NCBI RefSeq assembly: GCF_014762705.1 | Contig: NZ_JABURL010000107.1 | Location: forward strand, 1 to 64,000 | Length of the DNA stretch: 64,000 nucleotides | Reading direction: 5' to 3' | DNA from: Cyclobacterium sp. | Lineage (GTDB): Bacteria > Bacteroidota > Bacteroidia > Cytophagales > Cyclobacteriaceae | In this document: piece by piece, positions 1-8,693 of the stretch | How positions within the stretch are numbered: position 1 is the first letter of the stretch | Layout of the letters: each line of letters begins with the position of its first letter | The notes under the pieces: generated by a model | What the model saw: only the letters and a program-made list of their open reading frames with translations | Databases searched by the model: none | Told to the model about the DNA's origin: nothing | Made by a program: the position numbers and the translations under genes

Positions 1-50
1 ATAATGGTTAATTTTGACTAATACAGTATCACCTAAAATAATAAATTATA

Positions 51-398
51 ATGGATTTTAAAAAATTTGAAAAGCTTAAGCTGAATTACAAAAAGTTTAT
101 CACCGAAGCTGAAGAGGCCATCAATAAAGAAACAGCAAAGGATCAGACCAGGTCCGTTTGGTTTGACAGGGAAACCATTGAAAAATTATTGGCACAAACT
201 GATCCAAAATCAGGCGGGATTAAGGTTTTTATGGGCATGTATGATAAGGATACCTTGTCAGAAAGAGAAGACCAGGACCGTGCCGAAGCCTATATTGGTA
301 AATTAACCCTGGTGCTTGCGGCATCAGACGATAATCAGGATCCCGATCAGGAAACCATGATCGTAAATGGGGGCAAGGTTTGTCCTCCGGATTGTTGA
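51..398 (+). CDS. Small hypothetical protein ending in CPPDC
   Basis: I do not recognise the family. The product is 115 residues, soluble and strongly charged, with a lysine-rich N-terminus and a conserved-looking core that contains VWFDRETIEKLL and GGIKVFMGMYD. It ends in a CPPDC pair of cysteines, which could bind a metal or form a disulfide. There is no signal peptide or membrane segment. It sits 31 bp upstream of a multi-pass membrane protein and a two-component pair on the same strand, so it is probably the first gene of that operon. The ATG is the first in-frame start and the reading frame is clean. A role in the downstream signalling pathway is inference from position only. Confidence 0.75.
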   Translation: MDFKKFEKLKLNYKKFITEAEEAINKETAKDQTRSVWFDRETIEKLLAQTDPKSGGIKVFMGMYDKDTLSEREDQDRAEAYIGKLTLVLAASDDNQDPDQETMIVNGGKVCPPDC

Positions 399-429
399 TA
401 TTGCTTCCTGATTTATTCCAACCATTCCC

Positions 430-1110
430 ATGACACCGCTCTTATACTATTCCTTTATTGGTTTAGGACTGTCGTTTTCATTGGTTTTTTTCTATTTTAA
501 CCATAAATATGGTTTGGGAGAGAAAAAAACACATCTATTCATTTTTATTATTATTGTATACGTAATGGCTTTTGAGTTGTATGCCTATTACCTGGTACAA
601 CAAGGTCAAAGAAACGTATTGGTATACAACCTTTTTTTCGTGATCGGGGAGACCTTATTGATTTTGGCTTACCTGAATTCCCTGATAGATCAGGTAAAGG
701 TTAAACGGCTGTTGTTGATTTTTATCTTCTTTTTTTTGACCTGCGCTACTATCAATTCTTTTTTTTTCCAAAATCCCACCATGATGTTTCAGCATTACAC
801 ACATCTCTTGGGAAGCATTGGTATTATTGTAGTATGTTGTTACCTGTTGTACCGGGTCTTTTTGGTGGAAGGCTATTGGGATCAACCGCTGTTGAGTGTT
901 CCCCATTTTTGGAATATTGCGGCCATCCTCCTTTTTTATTGCCCTAATTTCATTTATTTCGGTTCCATTAATATTTTATGGGATATTGATAAATGGTACC
1001 TTACGATACTTGCCTCCATGAACAGGATTTTTGCTGCCCTGCTTTATTTAATTTTTGGATTGTCCTTTTACTCTACTTTGATCTATAGGATGAGCAGGAA
1101 TGGAAGATAA
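430..1110 (+). CDS. Multi-pass membrane protein, possible sensor partner
   Basis: This 226-residue protein is almost wholly hydrophobic, with about seven predicted transmembrane helices separated by short loops. No catalytic motif is visible. The gene overlaps the start of the histidine kinase by 11 bp, so the two are probably translationally coupled. The kinase has one short membrane anchor and no recognisable sensory domain, so this protein may carry the input function. That is an inference from gene order. The number and spacing of helices resemble the small 7TM sensor modules of Bacteroidota, but I cannot assign it to 7TMR-DISM or any other named family. Confidence 0.75.
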   Translation: MTPLLYYSFIGLGLSFSLVFFYFNHKYGLGEKKTHLFIFIIIVYVMAFELYAYYLVQQGQRNVLVYNLFFVIGETLLILAYLNSLIDQVKVKRLLLIFIFFFLTCATINSFFFQNPTMMFQHYTHLLGSIGIIVVCCYLLYRVFLVEGYWDQPLLSVPHFWNIAAILLFYCPNFIYFGSINILWDIDKWYLTILASMNRIFAALLYLIFGLSFYSTLIYRMSRNGR

Positions 1111-1879
1111 TGCGTTAAATACTTTCCTTGCCATTCTTACCGGAGTAGTATTAATGGTTATCATGGCAGTATTTATCATTACGATCGTGGTTATTCACCG
1201 ACAGCGACAAATTAAAAACCGTCACAAAATACAAATTCTGAAGGCAGACTATGAAAACACCATATTAAACGCGGAAAAAGAGATCCGTGAGCAAACCTTG
1301 TATCATGTGAGTCAGGAATTGCACGACAACATCGGGCAGTTGTTGTCTCTCACGAAATTGGTTTTGAATAACCCGGATGGTTCAGGCCTTAGTGAAGGGA
1401 AGAAATTGATCAACCAAATCATAAGGGAAGTAAGGAGTCTATCCAAATCAATCAACAAGGATTATATCAGGGAAGTGGAATTTGAGCGTTTTCTGATAGA
1501 AGAGTTAAGCAGGATCGAAAAAAGTGGATATTGCGCTACTGCTTTCAAAAAGTCGGGGAGTCCGGTCAATTTTATAGATGGAGACAAAAAGTTGGTATTG
1601 ATACGGATGGTTCAGGAGTGTCTGAACAATGCCATCAAACATGCCTCTCCAACCTTGATTAGCATCAAACTTTCTATGGATGAAGAAATGTTTTTATTGA
1701 CCATAGAAGACGATGGGGTAGGTTTTGATGCCTCAGAGCCTTCCAATGGCTTAGGTATAAAGAACCTCAAATCCAGAATTCAGGCCATTGAAGGCCAGGT
1801 AGAAGTGAACTCTGCCCCACAAAAGGGAACACAAATATGCATTTCATTAGAAAAAAATATTTTGAGTAAACATGGTTAA
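1100..1879 (+). CDS. Sensor histidine kinase, NarL-partner (HisKA_3) type
   Basis: The 259-residue kinase has one N-terminal transmembrane helix (about residues 8-33), a short linker, a dimerisation and phosphoacceptor segment, and a HATPase_c domain. The phosphoacceptor is His75 in the sequence QELHDNIGQ, typical of HisKA_3 kinases that pair with LuxR/NarL regulators. The ATP site shows an N box with Asn176 (QECLNNAIKHA), a G1 box DDGVGFD at 204-210 and a G2 box GLGI at 217-220. There is no periplasmic or PAS sensor. It overlaps the upstream membrane protein and, by 8 bp, the downstream response regulator, which is its likely cognate partner. The signal is unknown. Confidence 0.92.
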   Translation: MEDNALNTFLAILTGVVLMVIMAVFIITIVVIHRQRQIKNRHKIQILKADYENTILNAEKEIREQTLYHVSQELHDNIGQLLSLTKLVLNNPDGSGLSEGKKLINQIIREVRSLSKSINKDYIREVEFERFLIEELSRIEKSGYCATAFKKSGSPVNFIDGDKKLVLIRMVQECLNNAIKHASPTLISIKLSMDEEMFLLTIEDDGVGFDASEPSNGLGIKNLKSRIQAIEGQVEVNSAPQKGTQICISLEKNILSKHG

Positions 1880-2516
1880 CAAAACCAGAATATTATTGGC
1901 CGATGATCACAAGCTTTTTGCGGCAGGTATTCAAAACCTGCTTTCCAGAGAAGCTGATTTCGAGATAGTAGGGGTATTCCACAACGGTAAAGAGGCAAAA
2001 GAGGCCCTGGAAAATTTAAAGGTAGACCTTGTGATCACAGACATGAACATGCCTGGTACAAATGGCCTGGCGATTCTTCAGCATATCAAGAAGAAAAGGT
2101 GGAAAATCAAAACAATAGTACTCTCCATGTACGATGAAGAAGAAATTTTCCGGAAATGTATCAAACAGGGTGTGAATGCCTATATCCTGAAAAATGCAGA
2201 TACCGACGAGCTGATCTTTACTATCAGAGAAGTGATGGAAGACAGGTACCTGGCCAATTTTGACCATGTATTGAAACAAGCTGAAGACGATGATTTTGAG
2301 CAATACGATCACTTCAAAATGGCCTTCAAGCTCTCCAAAAGGGAAATTGAGATATTAAAGTGGATTGCAAAAGGTAAAACCAGTAAAGAGATAGCCGATG
2401 CGCTTCACCTGAGCGTGTTTACGGTGGAGACACACCGGAAACACCTGCATCAAAAGCTGGAAGTATCTTCCATGGCAGAATTGGTCAAAAAGGCATTGGA
2501 GATGGGGCTGGGGTAG
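1872..2516 (+). CDS. Response regulator, NarL/FixJ family (LuxR-type HTH)
   Basis: The 214-residue protein has a receiver domain at about 5-125 and a LuxR/GerE helix-turn-helix at about 148-212. Asp57 in LVITDMNMPG is the expected phosphoacceptor, with acidic residues Asp11 and Asp12 forming the metal site. The HTH contains the typical run LSKREIEILKWIAKGKTS followed by EIADALHLS and VETHRKH. It overlaps the kinase gene and ends 1 bp before the stop of the convergent psd gene, so the two transcripts end face to face with almost no spacer. Its targets cannot be read from the window. Confidence 0.95.
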   Translation: MVNKTRILLADDHKLFAAGIQNLLSREADFEIVGVFHNGKEAKEALENLKVDLVITDMNMPGTNGLAILQHIKKKRWKIKTIVLSMYDEEEIFRKCIKQGVNAYILKNADTDELIFTIREVMEDRYLANFDHVLKQAEDDDFEQYDHFKMAFKLSKREIEILKWIAKGKTSKEIADALHLSVFTVETHRKHLHQKLEVSSMAELVKKALEMGLG

Positions 2517-2517
2517 G

Positions 2518-3180
2518 TTAGGCCTTGAACCTGGCCAGAGGAGTAATCCCTGCTCTGGTACTTTGATTGACATCCACCAAAATTTCAGCATCTGTGGGGA
2601 TAAAAACATCCACCCTGGATCCGAATTTGATGAACCCAAATTCATGCCCCTGTACCACAGGGTCTCCTTCTGCTACATACCATTTGATCCTCCTGGCCAC
2701 AGCACCCGCAATTTGGCGCACCATTAGTTGAATGCCACTGGGGTGCTCAATTACCAGAGAAGTTCTCTCGTTGTCTGAACTTGATTTTGGGTGCCAGGCC
2801 ACCAGAAATTTGCCAGGGTGGTACTTAAAATACTTAAGGATTCCCGTAATGGGAGACCTGTTGACATGTACATTGATTGGTGACATGAAAATGGATACCT
2901 GCACCCTTTCCTCATTAAGGAATTCATCCTCAAGGGTTTTTTCTATGGTAACAACTTTTCCATCAGCGGGAGCATAGATCAGCTGTGGATCATCAGGAAG
3001 GGGTATGGCAGGGTTTCGGAAGAATTGCAACACAGCCAGGTACAGTATGATGCTGCCCAATAAAAACAGATTCAGAAACAAATCCATTTCAGGTATCAAT
3101 TGATGCAGTCCTATATTGATGCCGGCAAGGACAATTAGCGTCCAGAACAAAAGTGATTTTCCTTCTTTATGAATGGTCAT
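2518..3180 (-). CDS. psd: Phosphatidylserine decarboxylase proenzyme (archaeal/type A-like, short form)
   Basis: The enzyme decarboxylates phosphatidylserine to phosphatidylethanolamine, the main phospholipid of Bacteroidota. The 220-residue length fits the short PSD-A class, compared with about 300 for the proteobacterial enzyme. Two hydrophobic segments lie near residues 10-55 and anchor it to the inner membrane. Key motifs are PADG (71-74), a conserved INVHVNRSP (102-110), and the self-cleavage site FGSRVD, where the Gly187-Ser188 bond is cut to make the pyruvoyl cofactor. The gene is downstream of cdsA on the same strand with 108 bp between them, so two steps of phospholipid synthesis are grouped here. 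Confidence 0.95.
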   Translation of the reverse strand: MTIHKEGKSLLFWTLIVLAGINIGLHQLIPEMDLFLNLFLLGSIILYLAVLQFFRNPAIPLPDDPQLIYAPADGKVVTIEKTLEDEFLNEERVQVSIFMSPINVHVNRSPITGILKYFKYHPGKFLVAWHPKSSSDNERTSLVIEHPSGIQLMVRQIAGAVARRIKWYVAEGDPVVQGHEFGFIKFGSRVDVFIPTDAEILVDVNQSTRAGITPLARFKA

Positions 3181-3288
3181 GGTAATAAAACGTTAATTCA
3201 AAAACAGGTTCCCTGTCTTCCCTTTAAAGCGAGAAACCGATAAGGTGGGCACATCTCCTTACAATATTAAAATTTTTTTAAGGAAATA

Positions 3289-4134
3289 TTAAAATATTTT
3301 CAAGAATGCTACGATAAATGGGGTAGATAACAATAATCCATCAAAACGATCCATAAACCCTCCATGTCCGGGAAGGCCTTTTCCGGAATCCTTAATCGCA
3401 ATGCTTCTTTTAAAGAGGGACTCTATCAGGTCTCCATAGGTGCCCGCAATGATAATGATGGTCATGATGCAAAACCATTGCCATTCCGGAAGAACAGTGA
3501 AATTTTTGGAAATAAAATAAGTGACCACTATTGCCGTAAAAGCCCCACCAAGACTACCCTCCCATGATTTTTTAGGAGAAACCCTCTCAAATAGTTTGGT
3601 TTTTCCAAATTTGGTGCCAGCAAAAAAAGCCCCGGAATCACTTGCCCAGAGGATAAAAAGTGAGCCAATTATGATTTCGTAATGAAATGTCTTGTCTACG
3701 GAAAATGCAGCAACGGTTAATAGGGAAAAGGGAATGGCCACATAGAATATACCCAAAATGGTATAGGCAATGCCAGTGAAAGGTTTTTTGTCAGATTTCC
3801 TGTAAAGTTTGATGAAAAAAATCATCGAAACCAGCGGAAATACAAGAAAATAATAGGCAATGGGTATGATTTTCATCTCTTCCAGAAAAGTAAAGGTAAA
3901 AATCAAAAGCCCCACAAAGGTACCAAAGCTTTTGAGTGGTAGCATTCCGTCCAATCCCGAAAGCTTATAAAATTCCATTTGGGTAAAACCAAGAATGATG
4001 GCAAATATGACAAAGTAAGACCATTCGCTGTAAAGGGCACTGCTGATGATGGCAATGGCCCCAATCAATGCGGTGATCACACGTTGGGCGAGATTGCTGT
4101 AATTGCTGATACTAAAACGAGATCTCATGATCAA
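3289..4134 (-). CDS. cdsA: Phosphatidate cytidylyltransferase
   Basis: CdsA makes CDP-diacylglycerol from phosphatidic acid and CTP at the inner membrane. The 281-residue protein has about eight transmembrane helices. Near the C-terminus it carries the family signature: SLFKRSIAIKD followed by PGHGGFMDRFDG. The start overlaps the end of the DUF2007 gene by 23 bp; a second ATG two codons downstream (4128) is an equally possible start. It is in the middle of a four-gene minus-strand set, CPBP protease, DUF2007, cdsA, psd, an order often met in Cytophagales. The family assignment is secure. Confidence 0.96.
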   Translation of the reverse strand: MIMRSRFSISNYSNLAQRVITALIGAIAIISSALYSEWSYFVIFAIILGFTQMEFYKLSGLDGMLPLKSFGTFVGLLIFTFTFLEEMKIIPIAYYFLVFPLVSMIFFIKLYRKSDKKPFTGIAYTILGIFYVAIPFSLLTVAAFSVDKTFHYEIIIGSLFILWASDSGAFFAGTKFGKTKLFERVSPKKSWEGSLGGAFTAIVVTYFISKNFTVLPEWQWFCIMTIIIIAGTYGDLIESLFKRSIAIKDSGKGLPGHGGFMDRFDGLLLSTPFIVAFLKIF

Positions 4135-4318
4135 TAATATTTATTGCCTTAACGGCATCTTCCGTGAATACCATCACTTCGATGTTACCATGAATCCTGT
4201 AAACCGGGTCTTTTTTATTTAAAATAACTGCTGCAATGCCTTTTTCTTCCAAAACCCCTTTCACGATCTCTGCCCTGATAGGAGAATCCGTTTCGAAAAC
4301 TTTATGCCACTTCCCCAT
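4112..4318 (-). CDS. DUF2007 domain small protein
   Basis: The 68-residue protein matches the DUF2007 (putative signal-transducing) family in length and layout. It opens with WHKVFETDSPIRAEIVKGVLEE, the usual start in which the helix samples which copy of a duplicated region is used, and continues with an alternating strand/helix fold containing LNKKDP and GNIEVMVFTEDAVKA. It is cytoplasmic. Function is not established for the family. It overlaps the CPBP protease gene upstream by 17 bp and cdsA downstream by 23 bp, which points to coupled translation in one operon. Confidence 0.85.
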   Translation of the reverse strand: MGKWHKVFETDSPIRAEIVKGVLEEKGIAAVILNKKDPVYRIHGNIEVMVFTEDAVKAINIIDHEISF

Positions 4319-5285
4319 AGGTTTCAGTTTTCTGGAAGGTTAAAAACTTTTTCCAGCTGATTAGAAAAACAATCAATCCCAAGACTACATATTCCCAATA
4401 AAGGTTCGATGCATCTTCCATGTCGAACTCGATAAGGCTTAGTTTATTCAAATAGACCAGGATTAATGTAAATGTATTGTTTAGAATATGTGCCAGCATC
4501 GGATAAATCAAAGTACCTGAATAAAGGTAAAGGTAACCAAATAATGCTCCTAACATGAGTCTGGGTAAAAAACCATAAAACTGAAAATGAATGGCTGAAA
4601 AAATGAATGCCGTGATCCATACACCTAAATGAGCATTTCCAGTGTAATTATGCAATTTGGGCTGTATAATTCCCCGGAAAAGGTATTCCTCGCCCACACC
4701 TGCCAGTATGCCTATAACCAATATTCCCATTAATAATTCAGCGGTGGAATCAAAATCCGTCAGGAACTTTGTCAATTCCATGAGCTGGTCTTCCTTCTCC
4801 CTGAACATGGCTTCCAGTTCGCTCAAAGCCTCGGGAAATTCCACGTTCATGTTCAGATAGACCAAAAGTGAATTGAAGAGCACAAAGCCAAAAAGTAAGG
4901 GGAGTATTATCCATAGTTTACCGGGCTCTGCCCTGGCAAATTGTTTTTTGATTTTTAGCGTCTTTTTATCCACCAACCGGATAAATAACCAGCCACCCAG
5001 CAGAAAAGCCAATCCCCCGCCCAGGCCCTGAATAAACAAAAATGCCATTCTGCTGTTGGGATGATCAAGTGTTGTAGCGAGCAGATCGGGAAGTTCATCA
5101 AACGAAATGCCGAAGAATACTGGGATCAAACCAATGGCAATGGTTTGTAAAATTGCCAGCGTGCCAAAAACGATCAATACCAGTACGGTGATGGAAAGTA
5201 ACCAATGTTGGTTTGTCTGCTGGCCCGGTCGATGTTCATATATTTCCATATTCTCAGTAAATTTACATGAATTAGCGGGCACCAC
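4302..5285 (-). CDS. CPBP family intramembrane glutamic endopeptidase
   Basis: This 327-residue membrane protein belongs to the CPBP (Rce1-like) intramembrane protease family. About eight helices are visible. The catalytic motif EExxxR appears as GVGEEYLFRG in the middle of the protein, followed by FSAIHF with the second catalytic histidine and by AHILNNTF, the HxxxN motif. All three are intact, so the protein is probably active. The first residues MVPANSCKFTENMEIYEH offer a later start at the methionine of MEIYEH (about 13 codons in). Its substrates are unknown; in bacteria the family is tied to processing of peptides or membrane proteins. It leads a minus-strand operon with DUF2007, cdsA and psd. 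Confidence 0.92.
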   Translation of the reverse strand: MVPANSCKFTENMEIYEHRPGQQTNQHWLLSITVLVLIVFGTLAILQTIAIGLIPVFFGISFDELPDLLATTLDHPNSRMAFLFIQGLGGGLAFLLGGWLFIRLVDKKTLKIKKQFARAEPGKLWIILPLLFGFVLFNSLLVYLNMNVEFPEALSELEAMFREKEDQLMELTKFLTDFDSTAELLMGILVIGILAGVGEEYLFRGIIQPKLHNYTGNAHLGVWITAFIFSAIHFQFYGFLPRLMLGALFGYLYLYSGTLIYPMLAHILNNTFTLILVYLNKLSLIEFDMEDASNLYWEYVVLGLIVFLISWKKFLTFQKTETYGEVA

Positions 5286-5397
5286 AAGGTACTTGCTCTA
5301 TTAGCATTTAAATAAATTCAAGCCATATCGTCCAGAATATTGGCAATCTTATTGATATTCAAGGAAAAACAATCATTTTTGCAAAAAAATCCCAGGC

Positions 5398-6387
5398 GTG
5401 ATAAAAATCGGAGATTTAAATCTGGGGGAATTTCCCCTTTTACTGGCCCCTATGGAAGATGTCAGTGATCCACCATTCAGGGCTGTTTGCAAAAGCAACG
5501 GTGCGGACCTGATGTTTACGGAGTTCATTAGTTCGGAGGGGTTGATACGTGATGCAGCAAAATCGGTACAAAAACTCGATGTTTACGATTACGAAAGACC
5601 CATAGGTATTCAGATTTTTGGCAATGAAATAAGCTCCATGAGGGAAGCGGCAAGTATTGTCGAAGCAGCTGGCCCTGACATTCTTGACATCAATTATGGT
5701 TGTCCCGTCAATAAAGTAGCCTGTAAAGGAGCTGGAGCGGGAATTTTGCTGGATATTGATAAGATGGTTTCCATGACAGCGGAAATCGTTAAGGAGGTCA
5801 ATATTCCAGTCACCGTGAAGACAAGACTGGGTTGGGACGAAAACTCTATAAGGATAGAAGAGGTGACAGAAAGGCTACAGGATATTGGGATTCAGGCCAT
5901 CAGCATACATGCCCGCACGCGCAAGCAAATGTATAAAGGGGAGGCGAATTGGAAATACCTGGCGGATGTCAAGAATAATCCCAGGATAAAAATTCCTGTT
6001 TTTGGCAACGGGGATATTGATAGCCCCGAAAAAGCCAGAATCTACAGGGATAAATACGGTGTGGATGGCATCATGATCGGCAGGGCGGCCATTGGCTATC
6101 CCTGGATATTTAACGAGATCAAACATTATTTTTCAACAGGAAATTTATTGGCTGGTCCGGACCTTGAAGAAAGGGTAGCTGTGGCCAAAAGACACCTTGA
6201 TTTTTCTGTGGAATGGAAAGGGGAAAAACTGGGATTGCTTGAAATGAGAAGGCATTATACCAATTATTTCAGGGGGCTTCCTCACTTTAAACCTTACCGT
6301 ACGGCACTGGTTACTACTGAAGATTACCCTGGTGTAGTTCAGATCCTTGATGAAGTGTCAAAGGTATTTGCAGGAGCCGAATTCTAA
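5398..6387 (+). CDS. dusB: tRNA-dihydrouridine synthase, DusB type
   Basis: The enzyme is an FMN-dependent reductase that turns uridine into dihydrouridine in the tRNA D-loop, using NADPH. The 329-residue length is normal. It starts with a GTG codon just before IKIGDLNLG; no upstream ATG gives a better N-terminus. The FMN-binding TIM barrel begins with LLLAPMEDVSDPPFR, and the catalytic Cys102 sits in NYGCPVNKVACKGAGAGIL. VKTRLGW, ISIHARTRKQMY and GNGDI with IMIGRAA complete the Dus signatures. It stands alone on the plus strand before an EamA transporter. Confidence 0.96.
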   Translation: MIKIGDLNLGEFPLLLAPMEDVSDPPFRAVCKSNGADLMFTEFISSEGLIRDAAKSVQKLDVYDYERPIGIQIFGNEISSMREAASIVEAAGPDILDINYGCPVNKVACKGAGAGILLDIDKMVSMTAEIVKEVNIPVTVKTRLGWDENSIRIEEVTERLQDIGIQAISIHARTRKQMYKGEANWKYLADVKNNPRIKIPVFGNGDIDSPEKARIYRDKYGVDGIMIGRAAIGYPWIFNEIKHYFSTGNLLAGPDLEERVAVAKRHLDFSVEWKGEKLGLLEMRRHYTNYFRGLPHFKPYRTALVTTEDYPGVVQILDEVSKVFAGAEF

Positions 6388-6442
6388 ATCTGTTCATTTC
6401 TGATTTTACATTTTGTTTATTAAATGAAAATTTCGCCTGCAA

Positions 6443-7354
6443 ATGTCTGAAGCCGACAAGTTTCAACAGCTCAAAAACTGGGGGATGTTGATTGTCCTGG
6501 CCTTGATTTGGGGGAGTTCGTTCATTTTGATCAAAAAAGCCCTACTGGTTTTTTCAGCCGGTGAGGTGGGAGCTTTAAGGATCGTTACAGCAGGTACGGT
6601 TTTGCTTCCTTTGGCCATGCCAGTTTTAAAGCATTTGACCGGGCGGCAGATGGGGTACCTTCTGGTGATCGGTTTTGTGGGAAGTTTTATCCCTTCTTTT
6701 TTATTTGCTACTGCCCAGACCAACCTTTCTTCTTCTCTGGCAGGGGTAATCAATGCGCTCACCCCTTTGATGGTGGTGCTGGTGGGAGCCTTGTTTTTTC
6801 ATGCCACCATTACCTGGAGGATTTCCCTGGGCTTAATCATTGCTTTCCTGGGAGTGGGGATATTGGTATTGGCCGGTTCTGACAGTGGATTTTCGTTTTT
6901 TTCAGACTTTAATTTTTATGGTCTTTTCGTAGTTTGCGCTACGGTATGTTATGGGCTGAATGTAAATATCATCAAGTACCGCGTACCGGAAATCAAACCA
7001 AAAACGATTACAGCCATATCTTTGATGATGGTTTTACCTCTGGCGGCTATATATTTATTGGCTTATACCCGATTTTCATTTAAGCTTCTTCATGTGGATG
7101 GTGCCTGGACGGCAGCAGGCTATGTTACGGTCTTGGGGATTATCGGTACTGCCGCCGCATTGGTGCTTTTCAATACCATGGTCAAAATGGTGACTCCTGT
7201 TTTCGCCAGCTCTGTGACTTACCTGGTGCCATTGGTGGCCATTTTCTGGGGTGTCTGGGATGGAGAAAAATTATTTCCATTGCATTATTTTGGGATCTTT
7301 GCCGTAATCATTGGAGTCTGGATTGGCAACCGTAGATCAGGGCATTCAAAATAA
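6443..7354 (+). CDS. EamA/DMT family transporter
   Basis: The 303-residue protein has about ten transmembrane helices arranged as two EamA repeats. The first repeat starts with MLIVLALIWGSSFILIKKAL, the usual GSSF motif of drug/metabolite exporters, and the second contains GTAAALVLFN and PVFASSVTYLVPLVAIFWG. DMT proteins export amino acids, nucleosides or drugs; the substrate cannot be read from the sequence. It follows dusB by 55 bp and precedes an MscS channel, all on the plus strand, but there is no functional link I can defend. Confidence 0.93.
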   Translation: MSEADKFQQLKNWGMLIVLALIWGSSFILIKKALLVFSAGEVGALRIVTAGTVLLPLAMPVLKHLTGRQMGYLLVIGFVGSFIPSFLFATAQTNLSSSLAGVINALTPLMVVLVGALFFHATITWRISLGLIIAFLGVGILVLAGSDSGFSFFSDFNFYGLFVVCATVCYGLNVNIIKYRVPEIKPKTITAISLMMVLPLAAIYLLAYTRFSFKLLHVDGAWTAAGYVTVLGIIGTAAALVLFNTMVKMVTPVFASSVTYLVPLVAIFWGVWDGEKLFPLHYFGIFAVIIGVWIGNRRSGHSK

Positions 7355-7425
7355 TTCTTCTTCTACGTTGAATTATTGCTATTTATTTGCCTAGTTTAAA
7401 GCTTGATTTTGATTACACCATTAAC

Positions 7426-8343
7426 ATGTTTGACAACCTCTTAGATTTTGACATTGATGTAGCCTTGAGGAACAGGATCCTACAGACCCTCCTGATAATT
7501 TTTATCATGTGGTTGATCAACAAAATTTCCGTAAGGCTGATCTACAGAGGGGATGCAGTGGAACTGAAACGGCAGTACCATTGGAGAAAGGTCATAGAAT
7601 ACACTTCTTTTATCGTTGGGATACTGATCATAGGCAACCTTTGGATCAATAATTTTCAATCCGTCACTACCTTTTTCGGACTGCTATCAGCAGGTATAGC
7701 CATTGCCCTGAAGGATATTTTTGTCAATATTGCCGGATGGGCCTTTATTTACCTGAGAAAACCATTTGATGTGGGCGACCGGATTCAAATCGGAGAAGTA
7801 CAAGGAGATGTCATAGATCTCAGGCTTTTCCAATTTTCTTTACTTGAAATAGGGAATTGGGTGGATGCAGATCAAAGTACGGGGAGGGTTATCCATGTGC
7901 CCAACGGCAAGGTTTTTATGGATGCCCAGGCCAATTACTCCATCGGCTTCAATTATATCTGGAACGAACAAAATATATACATTACCCTCAGGAGTGATTT
8001 CAAAAAGGCAAAGGCTATTTTGTTGGAAATCTTAAACGAACACCTGAAAGAAGATTTGAAGCTGGCAGAGCGGGTGTTTAAAAAAGCCAAGCAGGATCAT
8101 TTGATCGTTTACAAGCAGTTTACGCCAATGATTTTTACGAAGATTACCGAACGGGGCATTCAGCTCTCCATGCGCTATTTGTGCGACCCAAAAAAAAGAA
8201 GGATGTTTGAGCATGCCATTACGGAAAGCGTTCTGGAACGACTGGATCCCGAAGACAATATCCGCATTGCCTACCCTACCTCTACCATCCTGCTCCATCA
8301 GGATAAGGTCCATCCGGAAACAAACCCTAGCAAGGGAAAATAA
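7426..8343 (+). CDS. MscS-family mechanosensitive ion channel
   Basis: The product has three N-terminal helices and an MscS beta/alpha domain. The pore helix contains GLLSAGIAIALKDIFVNIAGW, followed by the RKPFDVGDRI signature and VIHVPNGKVF. I chose ATG 7426 (MFDNLL) because the 13 codons before it depend on a TTG start and encode nothing family-like; a start at 7387 remains possible. From that ATG it is 305 residues. Such channels open on osmotic downshock and release solutes. An insertion of about a dozen residues between the VGDRI strand and IHVPNG (QFSLLEIGNWVDADQSTGR) differs from the compact second MscS gene at 21401 and matches the larger MscS subfamily seen in many Bacteroidota. Confidence 0.9.
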   Translation: MFDNLLDFDIDVALRNRILQTLLIIFIMWLINKISVRLIYRGDAVELKRQYHWRKVIEYTSFIVGILIIGNLWINNFQSVTTFFGLLSAGIAIALKDIFVNIAGWAFIYLRKPFDVGDRIQIGEVQGDVIDLRLFQFSLLEIGNWVDADQSTGRVIHVPNGKVFMDAQANYSIGFNYIWNEQNIYITLRSDFKKAKAILLEILNEHLKEDLKLAERVFKKAKQDHLIVYKQFTPMIFTKITERGIQLSMRYLCDPKKRRMFEHAITESVLERLDPEDNIRIAYPTSTILLHQDKVHPETNPSKGK

Positions 8344-8693
8344 TTTCGGCGAATATTTGGGACTGGAAAAGCATCCTTGAAATTAACAACCAAATCTCGA
8401 GTTGGATAAAAAAATTCAGTTAGTAGGTTAGGGGGTTTGTGAAAGAAGAGAAAACCGTTTCTACTGGTTCCTGCCATTTAGTTCTCCCACTTATGCTTTG
8501 GATCGAAAAAATTTTTTATAAATTTTTTATTTATTTTTTTTGTTTAAATCATTCTTTTTATATAATTTAATACTTTTGTTAACAATTTCGTATACTATTA
8601 AAGGTTTAAATCATCGTTTTTTGTATCGGTTCCGATTTAATCGGATTAACAGGTTTTTTGAAGTTTTGATGTTTTATTTAATAGTTGTTTACA
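8344..8693. other. AT-rich intergenic stretch with a possible promoter
   Basis: No convincing gene is visible here. The second half is very AT-rich with several T runs, unlike the flanking genes. A match to the Bacteroidota -7 box TAnnTTTG (tacttttg) lies at 8571-8578, but the nearest TTTG upstream is too far away to be a standard -33 box. It may drive the lipoprotein gene that starts at 8694. The base composition change marks the left edge of the 8.4-10.6 kb islet. Confidence 0.4.
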
